Positions 1 to 12,075 of a stretch of 64,000 nt of DNA are shown one piece after another. The notes beneath the pieces are model-generated. The model ran no database searches. It was not told the origin of the DNA and saw only the letters and a program-made list of their open reading frames with translations. Position numbers and translations under genes: made by a program. The stretch is from Cycas panzhihuaensis. Taxonomy: Eukaryota; Cycadophyta. Each line of letters opens with the position of its first letter. The first letter of the stretch is position 1. Location of the stretch: positions 81,537,741 to 81,601,740 of the forward strand of contig CM041465.1 in assembly GCA_023213395.1 (NCBI GenBank), read 5' to 3'.

Positions 1-272
1 TTAGTTGATGACTTATATTTAGAAATTAAGGAGCCTCTCAAGGAGGATTATATATTGGAGAGAAAATCCACCAAAAAGGATATAAGACATATGAATCTTT
101 TAAGATTGGAGTAGCAAGACAGTTTCCTAGTAAGGCCAAGTGGTTTAGTAGATAATAAGGGGAACAATACTTCCCCTATCTTCAATTCTAATCTAAATAG
201 GAGTTTGTTATTTTCTAGGGAAGAGGAGACATGATCTAAGAGGATCTACTATATGTCTACAAGAAGAGAAAA
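1..272 (+). mobile_element. 3' end of the interior of an unclassified LTR retrotransposon
   Basis: This stretch lies directly upstream of a well-defined LTR and ends in a purine run, so it is inferred to be the last part of an element interior. No reading frame in it resembles a retroelement protein I recognise; the longest starts at base 1 and stops at about 112. Superfamily is undetermined. The rest of the element lies outside the window. Confidence 0.5.
261..272 (+). other. Polypurine tract
   Basis: Twelve purines (aagaagagaaaa) abut the first TG of the LTR at 273, the place where plus-strand priming of an LTR retrotransposon occurs. The position immediately before a TG...CA repeat is the main support. 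Confidence 0.6.
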
Positions 273-1125
273 TGTTAGGCATTGTCACAACTGAAAGAAA
301 CAATGCCAAATGGTGTCAAACTAATATGAAATTTTATGGAAATGAAGAAAATGCATTGTACTACATGTATGCAAAATGTGGGGTTCAAAAAATATCATTT
401 GATTAGATGGTATGCCTTGTTTTGTAGAAAATAACTCCCACAGATAATAGAAAAATAATAAATATATACTATTTTTAAATCATTGAAAATGGGTCTAAAT
501 GATATCCAAATGTGCTAAAATTTTGAGGATGTAAGTGGGACATCTATGCCTACAAGTGTACCAAATTTGAGATTAATTGGGAGTTGTTAGCCCTAGGTTC
601 CAAGCTACAACATTTTAGAATTGCATAAATACCACTTGGATAACATGCATTTTGGTTATTAGTGGTTGTACTTGCATGAATGCCATATGGTAAATATATA
701 TTTTGGTTTCCTTCCTATAAATTAAGCCATCTTGAGCTCATTTAAAATGTTGGAGACTTGGTTCTTATGTGTGAGAGACACTTGACTTGCGAGTAACATT
801 GAGGAAGCACTTAGAAGGTGTTAGAGACCATAGAGGAGGCAAATATCAGCACTTCAAGCATCTATTTTGGAGAGTGGGAGCTTCATTGAAGGAGCCTTGG
901 GAAGTTCGAGGCCCCTTGTGGTATTATTATATTATTCTTCATTGTATCTTACCTATCCTTTGCTAGTTATTTTTTCTCCACCATTAAATGGAGGTTTTTC
1001 TAGCTTAATAAAGGTATTATTATTCTTCTTACCTTGGAGTAATGGCAAGTGTGTATGAGTTAGTATAGAGCATCCTTTTATGGGCTCATTTTCTTATTGA
1101 TGTTATTGAAAATTTTACACTAACA
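273..1125 (+). repeat. 3' LTR of an unclassified LTR retrotransposon
   Basis: This 853-bp block starts TGTTAG and ends CTAACA, a perfect 6-bp terminal inverted repeat of the kind that bounds LTRs. A polypurine tract precedes it. Inside are a TATA-like box (tataaatta, 716-724) and an AATAAA signal (1007-1012), in the order and spacing expected for U3-R-U5. The 63-codon frame at 867 is inside the LTR and is not considered a gene. The matching 5' LTR and target duplication would lie left of the window. The size fits many Ty1/copia and some Ty3/gypsy LTRs. Confidence 0.7.
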
Positions 1126-2041
1126 TCCTAGAATCTCAAGGAAAAAGATTTGTAATTAATTTCTTCCTCAATCACTTGGCTCTATATACCTCAGTATGTA
1201 GGCTACAAGAAGGTATAAGACCCTCATGAGTTGTTGACCTACCTACGCTCGAGTTATGCCTAGTGACAGATCTAGCAATGATGGCTTAACAACTAAAGGT
1301 ACTCATCCTCTTCAGGTCTAGCTTTGGTCTCCAAACTCCAGAAAAAAGATAAGTTTCTCACCTCAGTCTACGACCTAATACACCTGATAGCTAATGATGT
1401 TTATCATTCAATATGAGTAGGCTAAAGACATGTGTGTGGTGGTAACTTTAGGGCTCCTAACCATTCCCCTTATAAGGCTAAAATATAGCAAGTTCTATTA
1501 GGAGTTAATCTTGTTTAATGTGAAAAATATATTTTATTATGGTCTTGCGTAGCAAATAAGGTTCCTTCTTAATCAATTAATAAAAATAACTTGATAACAA
1601 AATGAAAGATATTTCTCTTTAAATGAAATCAATGTAAGATAAATGTACATTTTCGAATGAAATATATATGTAAAACAAGCAAACTTTCAAAATGATATAA
1701 ATAAGCCCTAAAATAGTATAAAATAAAAAAGAAATAAAATAGCCTTTGAATGAGCTTATAAACATGCAATAAGATGCTCTCTAATTGAAATTTGAAATGC
1801 AATAGGGGAATCTGAGTTGATCTTTAGAATAAACTTTAATAAAAAGATAAGATAATCAATAAATGATGATCAAAGTAAGCCTAATATGAGCTTTAACACC
1901 AAGATGAATAAGCTAAAGATGAATTTAAAAGTAAATGAGCAATAAATATACTTTATATAAGTAAAAAAATAGCCTTGAATGTACTTTGAAATATGCTTTA
2001 AATTGAAGTAAGTTGACCCTTAAATGCACAAAATAAGCTTG
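1126..2041. other. AT-rich intergenic stretch, nothing recognised
   Basis: No open frame of note, no RNA gene and no repeat shared with other parts of the window was seen. It separates the 853-bp LTR from the Tat LTR that begins at 2042. Confidence 0.5.
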
Positions 2042-2601
2042 TGTTTCCCAGCTACCGGGATTGGGCATGGACGAATCATTTCAAGTAAGTGTAGGTATGT
2101 GTCTAGACTCACTTTCGTTGGCTTTAGGATGCTATGAGGTTGTTGATGGACCTACATTGCATGTTGATTACCTGATTGCATGATCATTATACATCACTTA
2201 CCTATTTACTTATGTTGCATCTTAACACTTTAGCCTATGTCAACTCAGAATATGCATCTCATGGCATTTTACGACCCTCTGCCATGTCTCCATAATGTCT
2301 CCAAGAACTTTTGGCTTCTATAGCATGTTCTTTATTACGCCTTAGTGTGACGTGATCTCTAACATCCCATTTAAGCTTGATTATCACCCATGTTCACCAT
2401 TTGTCTCCCTTTGGGGCCTTATTGACACCTTTTTCTTATTCATCCTGGCTGCTCTATGTCTTATAGCTCCTCTTAGTACCTTAGAATTGTGTTATTGTCC
2501 TTCCAGGATCTAGGACCCCCTATTTAGGGAGCCTTTTTGGCTTCCCCTTCTTTGTTTTCTCTTAGTCTTGTTTGTAATGTTGTAAATTCCACGGTACCGT
2601 T

Positions 2602-2629
2602 GCAAACTTCACAGTACCGTGAAGTTTGC
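2602..2629. other. LTR palindrome with 11-bp arms and a 6-nt centre
   Basis: Arms gcaaacttcac (2602-2612) and gtgaagtttgc (2619-2629) are perfectly complementary around agtacc. The same position in the LTRs at 42714-45230 and 58992-61500 holds a palindrome of similar geometry with different but still complementary arms. A second palindrome, acggtaccgt, sits just upstream at 2591-2600. Function is unknown; a factor-binding site or an RNA hairpin is possible. Confidence 0.65.
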
Positions 2630-3544
2630 CACGGTGTGACTATTCAAAATTACTTTTTGTCTGGCTACGAACAATTTCATATTAAATGCAAAATTGAAAT
2701 GTGGAACTAGGTTATTTCCCATCTAAGGTAAGCCCTAAACACCTGTTGATCTAGGGTTGGGTTTAAAAACCCAAATATTCCCTCATTTCTTCCTTCTTCT
2801 TCCTCCACATCTCAAGGGAAAATTTTTGAAACGAAGTTCTCACTTATTGCACCTATCCTCCACTCCTATCATAATCTCCCTCAAGGTAAAACCCTGAGTT
2901 GTAGGTTTGTTGCAATGAGATTTAGGATAAATCTTCACTGTAAGTACTCCACCAAGCCTCAAGCATCAAGTTTATTGCAGGTTATGCTTCCTCTTTATGT
3001 CGTTGCAGGTGCTCTTTGCTAGTCTTCTAAGAAAAACCTCTTCGCCAACCAGCATACAAGTTAGATCTACCTCAGATCTGCCCTTACCAGGTATGTATAG
3101 TCCTATATATTCCTCTTCTCATTCAAAATAAAGGTTTCTTTGCTTGTTTTTTCCATTTGTTGTGTGAAGTTCCCCTTCATTTCTTCATTCTGGGAGGTAA
3201 ACCCTCCCCTTCACTAGCTTGTTTCCCTTCTACCTTGAAGTTTCTCTCGGGTTCACCCAAGGAGGTGGAGAGAAAGGTGACCACGAAGAAACAAAAGAGT
3301 TTTAGGTAGGGTTCCATACCCTTTTGTCATATCCTCAAGGGAATCGCCCTACTCTCTGCTCCATTTCTTCTCCCAATACCTCCCTTGGTCACCCAGAAAC
3401 CTTTAGGATAGGGAACTTTGTTGATTGCAGTGTTAGAAGCACCTTGCTACACCTACAACTAGCCATCATAAACCCCCATAAAACCTAGTTTAGTAATAGC
3501 TCTTTTGGTTCACATAACCTTAGCCTCACTTTTACAAATATTAA

Positions 3545-3567
3545 AAAAGTTGCACATTGCAACTTTT
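3545..3567. other. Second LTR inverted repeat
   Basis: Arms aaaagttgc and gcaactttt flank a 5-nt centre. The homologous place in the inverted LTR fragment (14431-14459) also holds an inverted repeat. Function is unknown. Confidence 0.45.
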
Positions 3568-4993
3568 ACAATCTTTTTTACAACACTTTTCTCATATACA
3601 AAACTTGTTGCCTTCTCTACCATTAGATGATCTTGGCCCTTTTGATTAGTTGCTTGTGTGTTTGAGCACATGGAGAGATCCCATTGGAGGGTTAGCCATT
3701 CTGAGGCTACCCATCTCTCTCACTTTCACCCCCCTTTCCCGTAATCATTAGATCACTATGTATACATGATAAGAAATACTAACATTGCTTGGTTTACTTG
3801 TTTAAAGGATGTTTCTATAGGATTACTTTTCCTTGTTTCTTCCTTTTGAAAAGCATAGATATATGTACACACTTTCTCCCATGCATGTTTAGTGCCCCTT
3901 GGGAAAGGATAAGTAGTTTGTCATGTAAGTACCATATGTTTCAGAGCAAATAAAGACCTTCATTATAAGTATGCATATTATTCTCCTTATTATTTTAATA
4001 ACTTAAAATTTTAATATAAGTAATTATTTCTTTTCCTTCAGTTCTTTTACATTCAGATATTGGGGAAGGTAAGGAAACCCCATCGATGTTCCTTTCACCA
4101 TATTGCTCAGGATAAGGTATGTCGCATGGACAAGTGTGGATCATGAAGAAAGTGAAGAGGCCTCTACATTGACTGTCTAGTTTCCAGGTGCACTACTTTC
4201 ATACTATCCTCTCGCTCATACCTTTCTCTACATTTTACTCCCAAAAGAAGAAAAGAAAAGATTAAAAGAAAGAATAGTTTTGTATTTCATTACTTGTTAC
4301 ATGACTTGGTTGGTCATATAGGGAAAGGGTAATTATTTTTTACAAATAGGAGCCTCTTTCCACTAGTTGCATCTTTACCCCCTCTTCCTTAACTCAAACT
4401 CTCACTCTCACTTGGGTTTGAGTGTGATAGGTTATGAGTTCTTCTACCCCCATCCTATCTTCTTTGATATTCCATTGGGTTGACTTGCATTAGCACTTAC
4501 ATCCTTGTCCTATGCTTCACCTTTTGCTTCCTTTTATGCTTATAAAAAATAAGGAGAGGGAGGCTAGGATTTAGGAAAAGAGAGAGAGTTATTGATTTGG
4601 TATGCTTTTTTTACTTGAGTACGAAATATAAATAATGACAACTCATACTACCATACCATTTCATTATATAACAAAAACAAAGAAATAAAGTATGTTGCTC
4701 TATCCCTTACACCTAGTTATCCATTTCAGGTGTATGCACCTTAGAGGCACTCCTCCTTAAGGTCTTCCTCCCCCTTTTGGGTAAAGGCCCACCTTCCCTC
4801 ACCTCTACTTAGAAGTTGGCCTCTTTTAGCCCAACTTCCCCTTCTCTTCCATACTACTAGGCACTCGCTGCTTGCTCATAGTTGCTTCCTCTTTAGGGTA
4901 GGACCTACCTCACTTATTCCCTCTCCTTAGGAAGGATGTATCCCATTTGTATCCTCCTTCCTTGGCCATCTAAGATAGTAGGGTCCTTTTTTA

Positions 4994-5011
4994 GGCTACT
5001 TGGTAAACCGA
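4994..5011 (+). other. Primer-binding-site-like motif
   Basis: The motif ggctacttggtaaaccga lies directly after the LTR and aligns with the start of the internal region in the other Tat copies. In the young element (37990) it reads cggcgaccatcttgggac, which resembles the tggcgac...gggac primer-binding sites of Ogre/Tat elements. The cognate tRNA was not assigned. Confidence 0.45.
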
Positions 5012-5529
5012 GGAAGTCCCTCTCTTGCCCATCTCAAATCAAGAAGGTGCTTACCTTGAGGGGAAGTTTATGTGCCATTTGCAGGTCCTCGAACCTGCGT
5101 TCCAATATAGGGACACCCTTTGTGGGCAATCATTTCTCTTACTCCCATAGATCCTTTAGCCATAAGATTATTCATTATACGGCCTTGATCTCTTTATATC
5201 TAGTGACTCCTAGAGGTATGCTTTCATTAGTGACCATAATGGGGATTCCTCAGTAAGGGGTCTATCATATTCCCTTTTATGTTAATACTACTTCTCCTTC
5301 AGGTAGCCCTCCATGATTCATTGGGCAGACCCCAATGTCTATCATCCTATTATCCTATTTTCTTCTAACCCTTAGGAGAGACTTGTATGCGATGATTCTT
5401 TCATCATTTACAAGGTCTCTCTCATTCGTTAGAAGATTCTCTTGACTATCTCCTTTCATTGCTAGATTTTGAATCAACCATAGAGGGATTTCATTGGATT
5501 AGGCATACTACACCTATGTTTTTTAATCT
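5012..5529 (+). other. Untranslated leader between primer-binding site and gag
   Basis: Bases 5030-5150 align with the reverse complement of about 12800-12945 and of 58880-58985. All three include a block around ggtcctcgaac. The block is conserved better than its surroundings although no common reading frame runs through it, so it may matter as RNA (packaging or dimerisation); that role is inferred. The 106-codon frame at 4936 crosses the LTR boundary and is not a gene. Confidence 0.5.
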
Positions 5530-7755
5530 CATCAACCTTCTACGTCCTTCTAGGGGGCCACCTAAGAGGGTGAGGACCATATCTTCTACTTAGGTGACCA
5601 AGAGTACCCATAGGTCCATCACCTTTCCACTCATGAAGTGGAAGTGTCTTCTCCCATAGGATATCACCATCTTGGTGATAACACCCATGAGGACCACCTT
5701 GTGGGGTTCGCTTCATATGAGGATCATTCAACCTCATATAAGTAAGTGGATACCCCTCCCACGAATGTGGTGGAAGCACTTAATCAATGCTTCCAAGTAA
5801 ATAGCCTCCAACCATATCCTAAATGGATGGATAGCATTTTGTGAAGTATAGTAGTCCCTCCTCCACATCCACACCTTCACATTCATTCCATTCAACTCCT
5901 CTGCCCATAATGGGGGTATCCCTTGTTGTGTCTTATTCTTCTTGTGGACTGCATTCCTTAGGGGCCACCTGAGGTGTACACACTTCCCAACTCAGGTTGA
6001 GTATGCCTCCTTCTAACTAAGAGACTACACCCCAACCAACTATAGTCCATATACCTCTCATTAGATCTAGGGGACCTACATATCCCCCTACTTCTAGCCA
6101 CGTAGGGAAAATTCCCACGTACTCCCAAAATCCACCTAGAGATTCCTACCTCTACGTGCCCCTGAGATATACTTCCCAACCATGGGGGCATGGTAAGGGG
6201 AATCCTCTCCCTGTTTATGGGGTGGAACCCTTGCATCCATATGGTGTTGCACCACCTACAGGTGGCCCATATGGGCAAAATCTAGTTCCACACCCATCTA
6301 TCCTGTCTTCTCACAGTTCTTCTTATGTGGTGCCTTCACAAGGAGGACAATCCACTCTTTAAGGTACCCTTTCTCAAGCCCCCTTTCAACAAGGGGCATA
6401 CCCTCAAGGGGGGATGGGTCCTTTTTACCCATCTGCTTCTTTCCCAATCCCTTCACATTCGAGATTGGTTCCCTCCCACAAAGCAGAAGGAAGTTTGTAT
6501 CTCTTTTCGAGCTAAGTTTCCTAAGGAGGATTCCTTGCCCACATCCTCCTTCATCTTCTATTGACCCTATAATCCAACCAAGGTCTCATCCCTTCATGGA
6601 CTATATGTTAACTGTTTTATCCATTGAGGCACTAAGAACTAACTTACCACCTCACCCTCCTAAGGTACACAAGTTTGATGGGACCCCCTCTCAAGACCTA
6701 ATGGAACATGTTAGAAGCTTCTCTATGGCATGTATTAACTATTTGCTATACAATCACATTCTAATGAAGCTTTTCCCATGTTCTCTTTAAGGTAATGCCC
6801 TCAAATAGTTCTATCACCTTTCGTCACACTCCATCCACTTATTCCAGCAACTCGTTGACAAGTTTGTTAATTATTTTGATGTTGCTCATCCTTTTGAGAG
6901 TGGAATAAAGGCTCTCTTGTCCCTCAAGCAAGGTCATAATAAAATAAATCATGACTTTGTGAGACATCTCCATAATCTTCTCCACTCCACGAAGGTAACT
7001 CTACCTAAGGAGTTAAGGAGGGATCCTTTTGTCAATGCTCTTTGCCCTGAAGTCCATGTTGAAGTCCTCAAGATAAGGGCAATAACATGCAACTGAGCCA
7101 TAGCCAAATGCTTAGCTCTTGAGGCCATTGAGATCTAAGGGGGTCTCAAGAAGCCTCTTAGGTTGTCGCAATGATGTGAGGTACCCCCTCTGTCCCTCCA
7201 TACTAAGACCCAATAACCCCCTAGGTCTTCATCTCATTTGATAGAGAGGACCATGGACCCCTTGATTTTCGCTATACATTCTTTTACGTATACGATGAAG
7301 GAACTTAAACTCTAAGCACCTTCATCACCTATCTCCTATAAATCTGATCATGAAGCCTCTTCAACTGAACCTCTTAAGAGTGGTAATACCCAAGCTTTTC
7401 AAGCAAGGAAGGCAGACCCTTCCTTGAGAAAGAAGTGGTGTTCCATTCATAGGGAGTGCTTTCATGAGGACTCATAATGTAGGGCATAGCATCCAAAATC
7501 TACCTCGCATCGTGACTCCTCCCTCAAACAGGCATCCAGGCCAAATCTAGACCAGCCTATTTGTGAGGATCCTTTCCCCAAACATGAGGAATGGGATCCT
7601 CATATCTAACAAAAAAAGAATCGAAATAGGGGAAGATCCCCTAACTGTCTCCCTACATAAGCCAAGGGAAAGGGGCTGAGGAACTATTCTTCGTCTTCTA
7701 ATTCCCGCCTTCAAACTCCTTCTCCCTCTCAAACTTGAAACAAGGGAAGGAGAGT
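5530..7755 (+). pseudogene. gag (capsid/nucleocapsid) of the left Tat element, broken
   Basis: Gag forms the virus-like particle that packages element RNA. The Pro/Gly-rich N-terminal region is readable near 6156-6362 (SQPWG, then HPYGVAPPTGGPYG). The capsid domain follows at about 6596-7110 with FDGTPSQDLMEHVRSF and LVDKFVNYFDVAHPFESG, matching the Retrotrans_gag family. A zinc-knuckle remnant C-x2-H-x4-H-x4-C lies near 7440-7485. Stops interrupt it repeatedly, for example after FPCSL at 6788. Several stops replace Gln or Trp codons seen in the minus-strand copy, as expected from C-to-T decay. The N-terminus is placed by alignment and is approximate. Confidence 0.75.
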
Positions 7756-7762
7756 CATATGA

Positions 7763-8530
7763 ATGCTTGAGTCCATACCTTTATACACATTGACCCTATC
7801 CCAAGTAGCTAAAGAAGTGATAGGTGCTTCTTCTTCTTCTCATCATGATCCTCCATTAGAGAATCCTCGTTCAGAGATCTTGTTACTTCCCAAGATTATT
7901 CCTGTTCACCCTGCTCGTTGTCATTTTCGAAGGCTACTTCCCCAACCTATCACGAAGGGGAATCCCTTCTCTATCATTGATGAGCTTCATATTATGGCTA
8001 TAGGAATATCCATGATAGACGTCTTAAGAAGCTGTCTAGAGTAACACACTCTCCTCCTAGAAACTTTAGGGTTAGTTGTTGATTTTGTTCACACCTTGGG
8101 TGTTTCCATAAGCTATGAACATATCACCTCGTTTAACCTTAAAGATCTCCCTCCTACTGGCGAAAGGGAATGCCAACGGTACTACCCTTTTACCATATCC
8201 ATAGACACACTTGAATGTACTCTTCGAAGAACTATTGTAGATAATAGTTCTTCTGTCAACACTATGATTTTGTGAATCATGCAAGAGTTGGGCATAGTAT
8301 CTCCCGATCCTGTCCCATGGTGTTGTCAAGGCTACAATGGTAGTGATAAAATACCCTTGGGATCTATTTCTATTCCTCTTACTCTCAAGGACAAAACTGT
8401 CCTTACTAATATTATAGTCCTTGATGTAGACATGGATTATAATCTTTTGTTGGGACATCCATGGCTTGACTATATGGGAGCCATGTGTTCATCCCACTGG
8501 AGCAACTCAAATTCATCCGCAAAGAGTGAA
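7763..8530 (+). pseudogene. Aspartic protease of the left Tat element, broken
   Basis: The protease cleaves the Gag-Pol polyprotein. The N-terminal part (from 7763) reads in frame to SMIDVLRSCLE at 8041, which aligns with MSLMDVLRS in the other copies. The active-site region near 8238 reads IVDNSSSVN; the minus-strand copy has IVDNGSSVN, so the glycine of the D-[TNS]-G-[SA] motif is lost. The flap and C-terminal strand follow with PLGSISIPLTL and NLLLGHPWLDYMGA (8361-8490), a usual end of Tat proteases. Stops and a frame change near 8040-8270 make it inactive. Confidence 0.75.
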
Positions 8531-10915
8531 TGAAGGTTGTTTCTCAGGAGCCTCCTCCCACTAAATAATCACATCAATCCTGTCAAGCGGTTCGTGACCA
8601 AGCGAAGGGCAACACAGGCCCATCTACCCATGTTTTTGCTTATTTTATTAATATTCCTATTACATCTTATCCAGAAGAAGATCCTTCTCTTTCTCCCTTT
8701 AACCTTATCTGTTTTTCCCCTATTAGTATGGGGAGTTATGGGTACCTCATTGTGTTAAGCGACGATGAGTCCAACGGTGAGGATGATGACCTCCCTCATC
8801 CCATATCCTTATTGAACACTATTTAGGGGTGCTCCCTTTGTTATAGGTCCCAACCTGAAGCCTCTTTCATTTAGGAGTTTAGTCCTCCTACTAAGTCACT
8901 TATCATTACTCCCATCTCTCATGTGACTTCCCATCTTGCCTCATCTTCCACCTCATCACGCTCCTCGAGTGATGAGGCAAGGGAACCTACTATCATCTAT
9001 CACAGGAGATCTCCCTCTAACTCTTCCAAAGACTCTCTCGACTATGTTGAGTGGTGTATCAATCACTATGATCTTGCTACTCCTCCTACTCCTCATTTCT
9101 CACCTTCTCTAAGTATAACTATCCATGGAATAAATTGCTTTAAGAATGACGAGACATTATTAAAGAACCTAGCGGGCTCTGTGCCCAACCTCCCTCCTAG
9201 TCACCATAAACTTGGTTACTAGAAGATTCTAGCCTTTAGGTTACCCTTAGATGACCCAATTCTACCTTCCTCTTCTTCGCCCTTTCCTATTGACCAAGAC
9301 CCCTTTCACTTCGAGGAAGTGAATGTTGTATGCATCTGGGCAACTGACATCATCCTTACTACTAATAAGGCCATTAAGGTAGGAACGGAGTGTTCTCGTA
9401 AATAAATGAAGGAATACACCTTTCTTTCTTAGGAGTTTTATGATGTCTTTGTATGGGATTACACTGACATGAAGGGAATAGACCTTTCCATTATCACCCA
9501 TCACCTAATTACCATTCCAAGAACTCGCCCCATGTGGTAAAAGCAGTGCCCCTTACATCCTAAACTTTTAGCTACCGTGAAGATGGAAGTTGAGAAACTC
9601 CTAGATGTAGGTTTAATCTCCTCCATCGATTACCCTAAGTAGATCTCAAACATCGTACCCATTACTAAAAGGAATGGGATAATTCAGATATGTGTTGATT
9701 TCTGCGACATTAACAATGCATGTCCCGAAGATAACTTTCCTTTACCTTTCATTAACTAAATCATTGATTGAACTCGTGGATTCGAAGTCATGTCCTTGAT
9801 GTATAGCTTCTTTGGGTATAACCAGATCCAGATTTCTCCTAAAGACTGTCAAAAAATAGCCTTCACTACTCCTTGGGGTACTTTTACTTATAAAGCGATG
9901 CCCTTTGGCCTGAAAAATATGAGCTGCACTTACCAAAGGGCGATGTAATTTATCTTCCATGACCTTATAAACAAAACCTTTGAGGTTTTCATGGATGACA
10001 TGATGGGTCTTTTGTACATAAGGGCCTATCATCCTAACGTTTTGTGAGCCATCTTTACCAGGTGTCATAAATATCATGTGAGATTAACCCTCTAAAATGT
10101 GTGTTTAGTATAACAGTTGACAAACTCCTTGGTTTTCTTATTTTAAAACAAGGAATCTAGATTGATCCTAATAAATTCAAGGGCATCCTTGACATGTCTC
10201 CTCCCAAGACTCAACGATAAATTAAGTTATTTTTGGGTAGATTAGGCTTCCTTAGGCATTTTTTTAAAAACTTTGCCATAAACACTAAACACCTCACTAA
10301 CTTATTGAAGAATAAAGCTCCTTCCATGTGGTCTCCAAAGGCTTAGGAAGCTTTCAAAGAGCTCAAGAAAGCCTTGGCTTCTGCCTTAATCTTAGTGCCT
10401 CCCTCTTGATCAACCCTTTATCCTTTATACTTTAGCTATTAATGAGTCCTTAGGGGCTATTCTCACCCAAGAAGATGACTCAAGAACTAAGAGGGCCATC
10501 TACTTTATCAATCATACCTTAGTTATTATTGAGTTTAACTACACCCCTACCGAGAAGGAATGCCTTACCTTAGTGCATGCCACCAAGAAATCCATGCATT
10601 ACCAAGTGATCGTTCAATCCAATCCCTTGAGGTACCTCTTAACCTGATCTGACCTGACATGTAGGATCAGTAAGTGGGCCATCCTCCTTCAAGAATTTGA
10701 CCTCCAAATCATTAATAGGAAGTCAGAGAAAGGGATGGTGGTTGTCAAATAACTAGTTGACGCCCCCATCCATAACTCTTCAAACATTCTTGTTGATGAT
10801 TCTCCACCAAATGAGCCTATCATTTTCATTCAAAACTCATACCTCCACCCATTGACTAATAGTGAATGGTGTGAGGACATTGTACGATACCTCACTGAGT
10901 AGTAGTATCATCTTG
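8531..10915 (+). pseudogene. Linker, reverse transcriptase and RNase H of the left Tat element, broken
   Basis: RT copies element RNA into DNA and RNase H removes the template. Bases 8531-9380 encode a Ser/Asp-rich linker. The conserved lead-in EFYDVFVWDYTDMKGI is at 9430-9480. RT proper starts near 9540 with the LLDVGLISSIDYPK segment, then AFTTPWGTF and MPFGLKN near 9900. The active site is FMDDM at about 9989-10003, where most Tat elements have YVDD. RNase H spans about 10400-10900 with the ATKK..HY segment. Stops include TAG for Trp near 9641 and TAA for Gln near 9759. Sequence from 9916 on is repeated from 27076. Confidence 0.8.
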
Positions 10916-12075
10916 ATGCTAGTGATAAGGTAAGGTCATATATTACTGACCACTCTGGCGGTACTTCCCTTCTGAGAAGGGGTTATACAAAAGATCCTTT
11001 GATGGCATCATCCTTTATTACATCGACCTTAACAGAGTGAACCAGATACTTTGGGGGCTAATCCATGGCTGAGAGGATCTTTTGCATGGGTTACTATTGG
11101 TTTTCCCTCTTCAAGGATGCCCATGCCTATGCCTTGCAATGTTGTAGGTGTCAGGAGCACACCAACATCTTATGTTTACCTTCCGAGTCCCTATGCCCCA
11201 TTATTTCTCCATGGCCTTTCTCCCAATGAGGATTAGACCTCGTTGGGGCTATAATACCTTCTTCTTTATTGCAACATAATTTTATCTTGAAAGTGATAAA
11301 GTATTTAACTAAATGGATTAAAGCGTTCAATTTGTCTTCCACTTCCAGTAAGATGATAGCCACTTTAATCTACCAACACATTATCTGTTGATTCAAGGTT
11401 CCTGATATCTTGATAACAGATAATAGAACTTCCATTTGTAATAAAGAAATGGATGAGCTTTGTAGGAAGTTTTAGATATTCCATAAGACTTCCTCTCCTT
11501 ATTACCCTAAGGCTAATGGCCAAATTCAATCATTCAATAGAACTCTCATAAGTATCCAAAAGAAAACCATCGTTTAATCTCAAAAATATTAGCACCATCA
11601 ACTTCCCTCAGCTTTATGGTTGTACTGCACTTCCATTTGCATAGGCATAGGGATGACTCTGTTCTCCCTCATGTATGGAACTAAGGCAGTCCTTCCTTTA
11701 GAAGTTGAAATTCCCTCCTTGAGAGTTTTCCTTTGAGGTCTTATCGATAAGAAATCCTATCGCTAGGCCCACCTCCTTGACCTCGAAGCTTTAGACGAGA
11801 GACATTTCATTGTATGCCAGGTAAATCTCACCTCTAAAGCTAGGGTGCAAAGAACATATGACAAATGCCTTCATGCTCACCCTTTGCATCCTAAGGAACA
11901 TGTCCTTAATTTAAAATATATCCATGATTGCCTATCCAAATTTGGGCCTAAATGGATTGGTCCTTTATCATTCTCGAAAGCCTTGATAATGGCACCTATA
12001 GGATTGCAACTCTAGAGGGTCTTGAGTTTGAGAAGGCCATCAACGATAAATTCCTAAAGAAATTCTATGTGTAAC
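10916..12075 (+). pseudogene. Integrase of the left Tat element, broken
   Basis: Integrase inserts the cDNA into host DNA. The zinc-binding region is readable near 11080-11160 (FKDAHAYAL then CCRCQEH). The catalytic core shows the first Asp in LDLVGA (about 11228-11248) and the second in ITDNRT (about 11414). At the third position the motif reads ANGQIQSFN where the copy near 16670 has ANGQIESF, so the catalytic Glu is changed to Gln here. The C-terminal domain ends at about 12075 with FLKKFYV. A stop (V-stop-SQ) near 11576 is shared in position with the other integrase copies. Confidence 0.8.

Larger units (their letters stand above)
2042..4993 (+). repeat. 5' LTR of the left Tat element
   Basis: The start TGTTTCCCAGCTACCGGG aligns with LTR starts at 42714 (plus) and 61500 (minus). 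The end precedes a primer-binding-site-like motif. Collinear similarity to the other Tat LTRs runs through the whole block, for example the gcctatg..actca segment near 2231 and the ttaccaggta segment near 3086. At about 2.95 kb it is longer than the 2.5-kb copies. CpG sites kept in the 35465 element are often TG or CA here, a sign of age. The terminal CA has decayed to TA. Confidence 0.7.
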
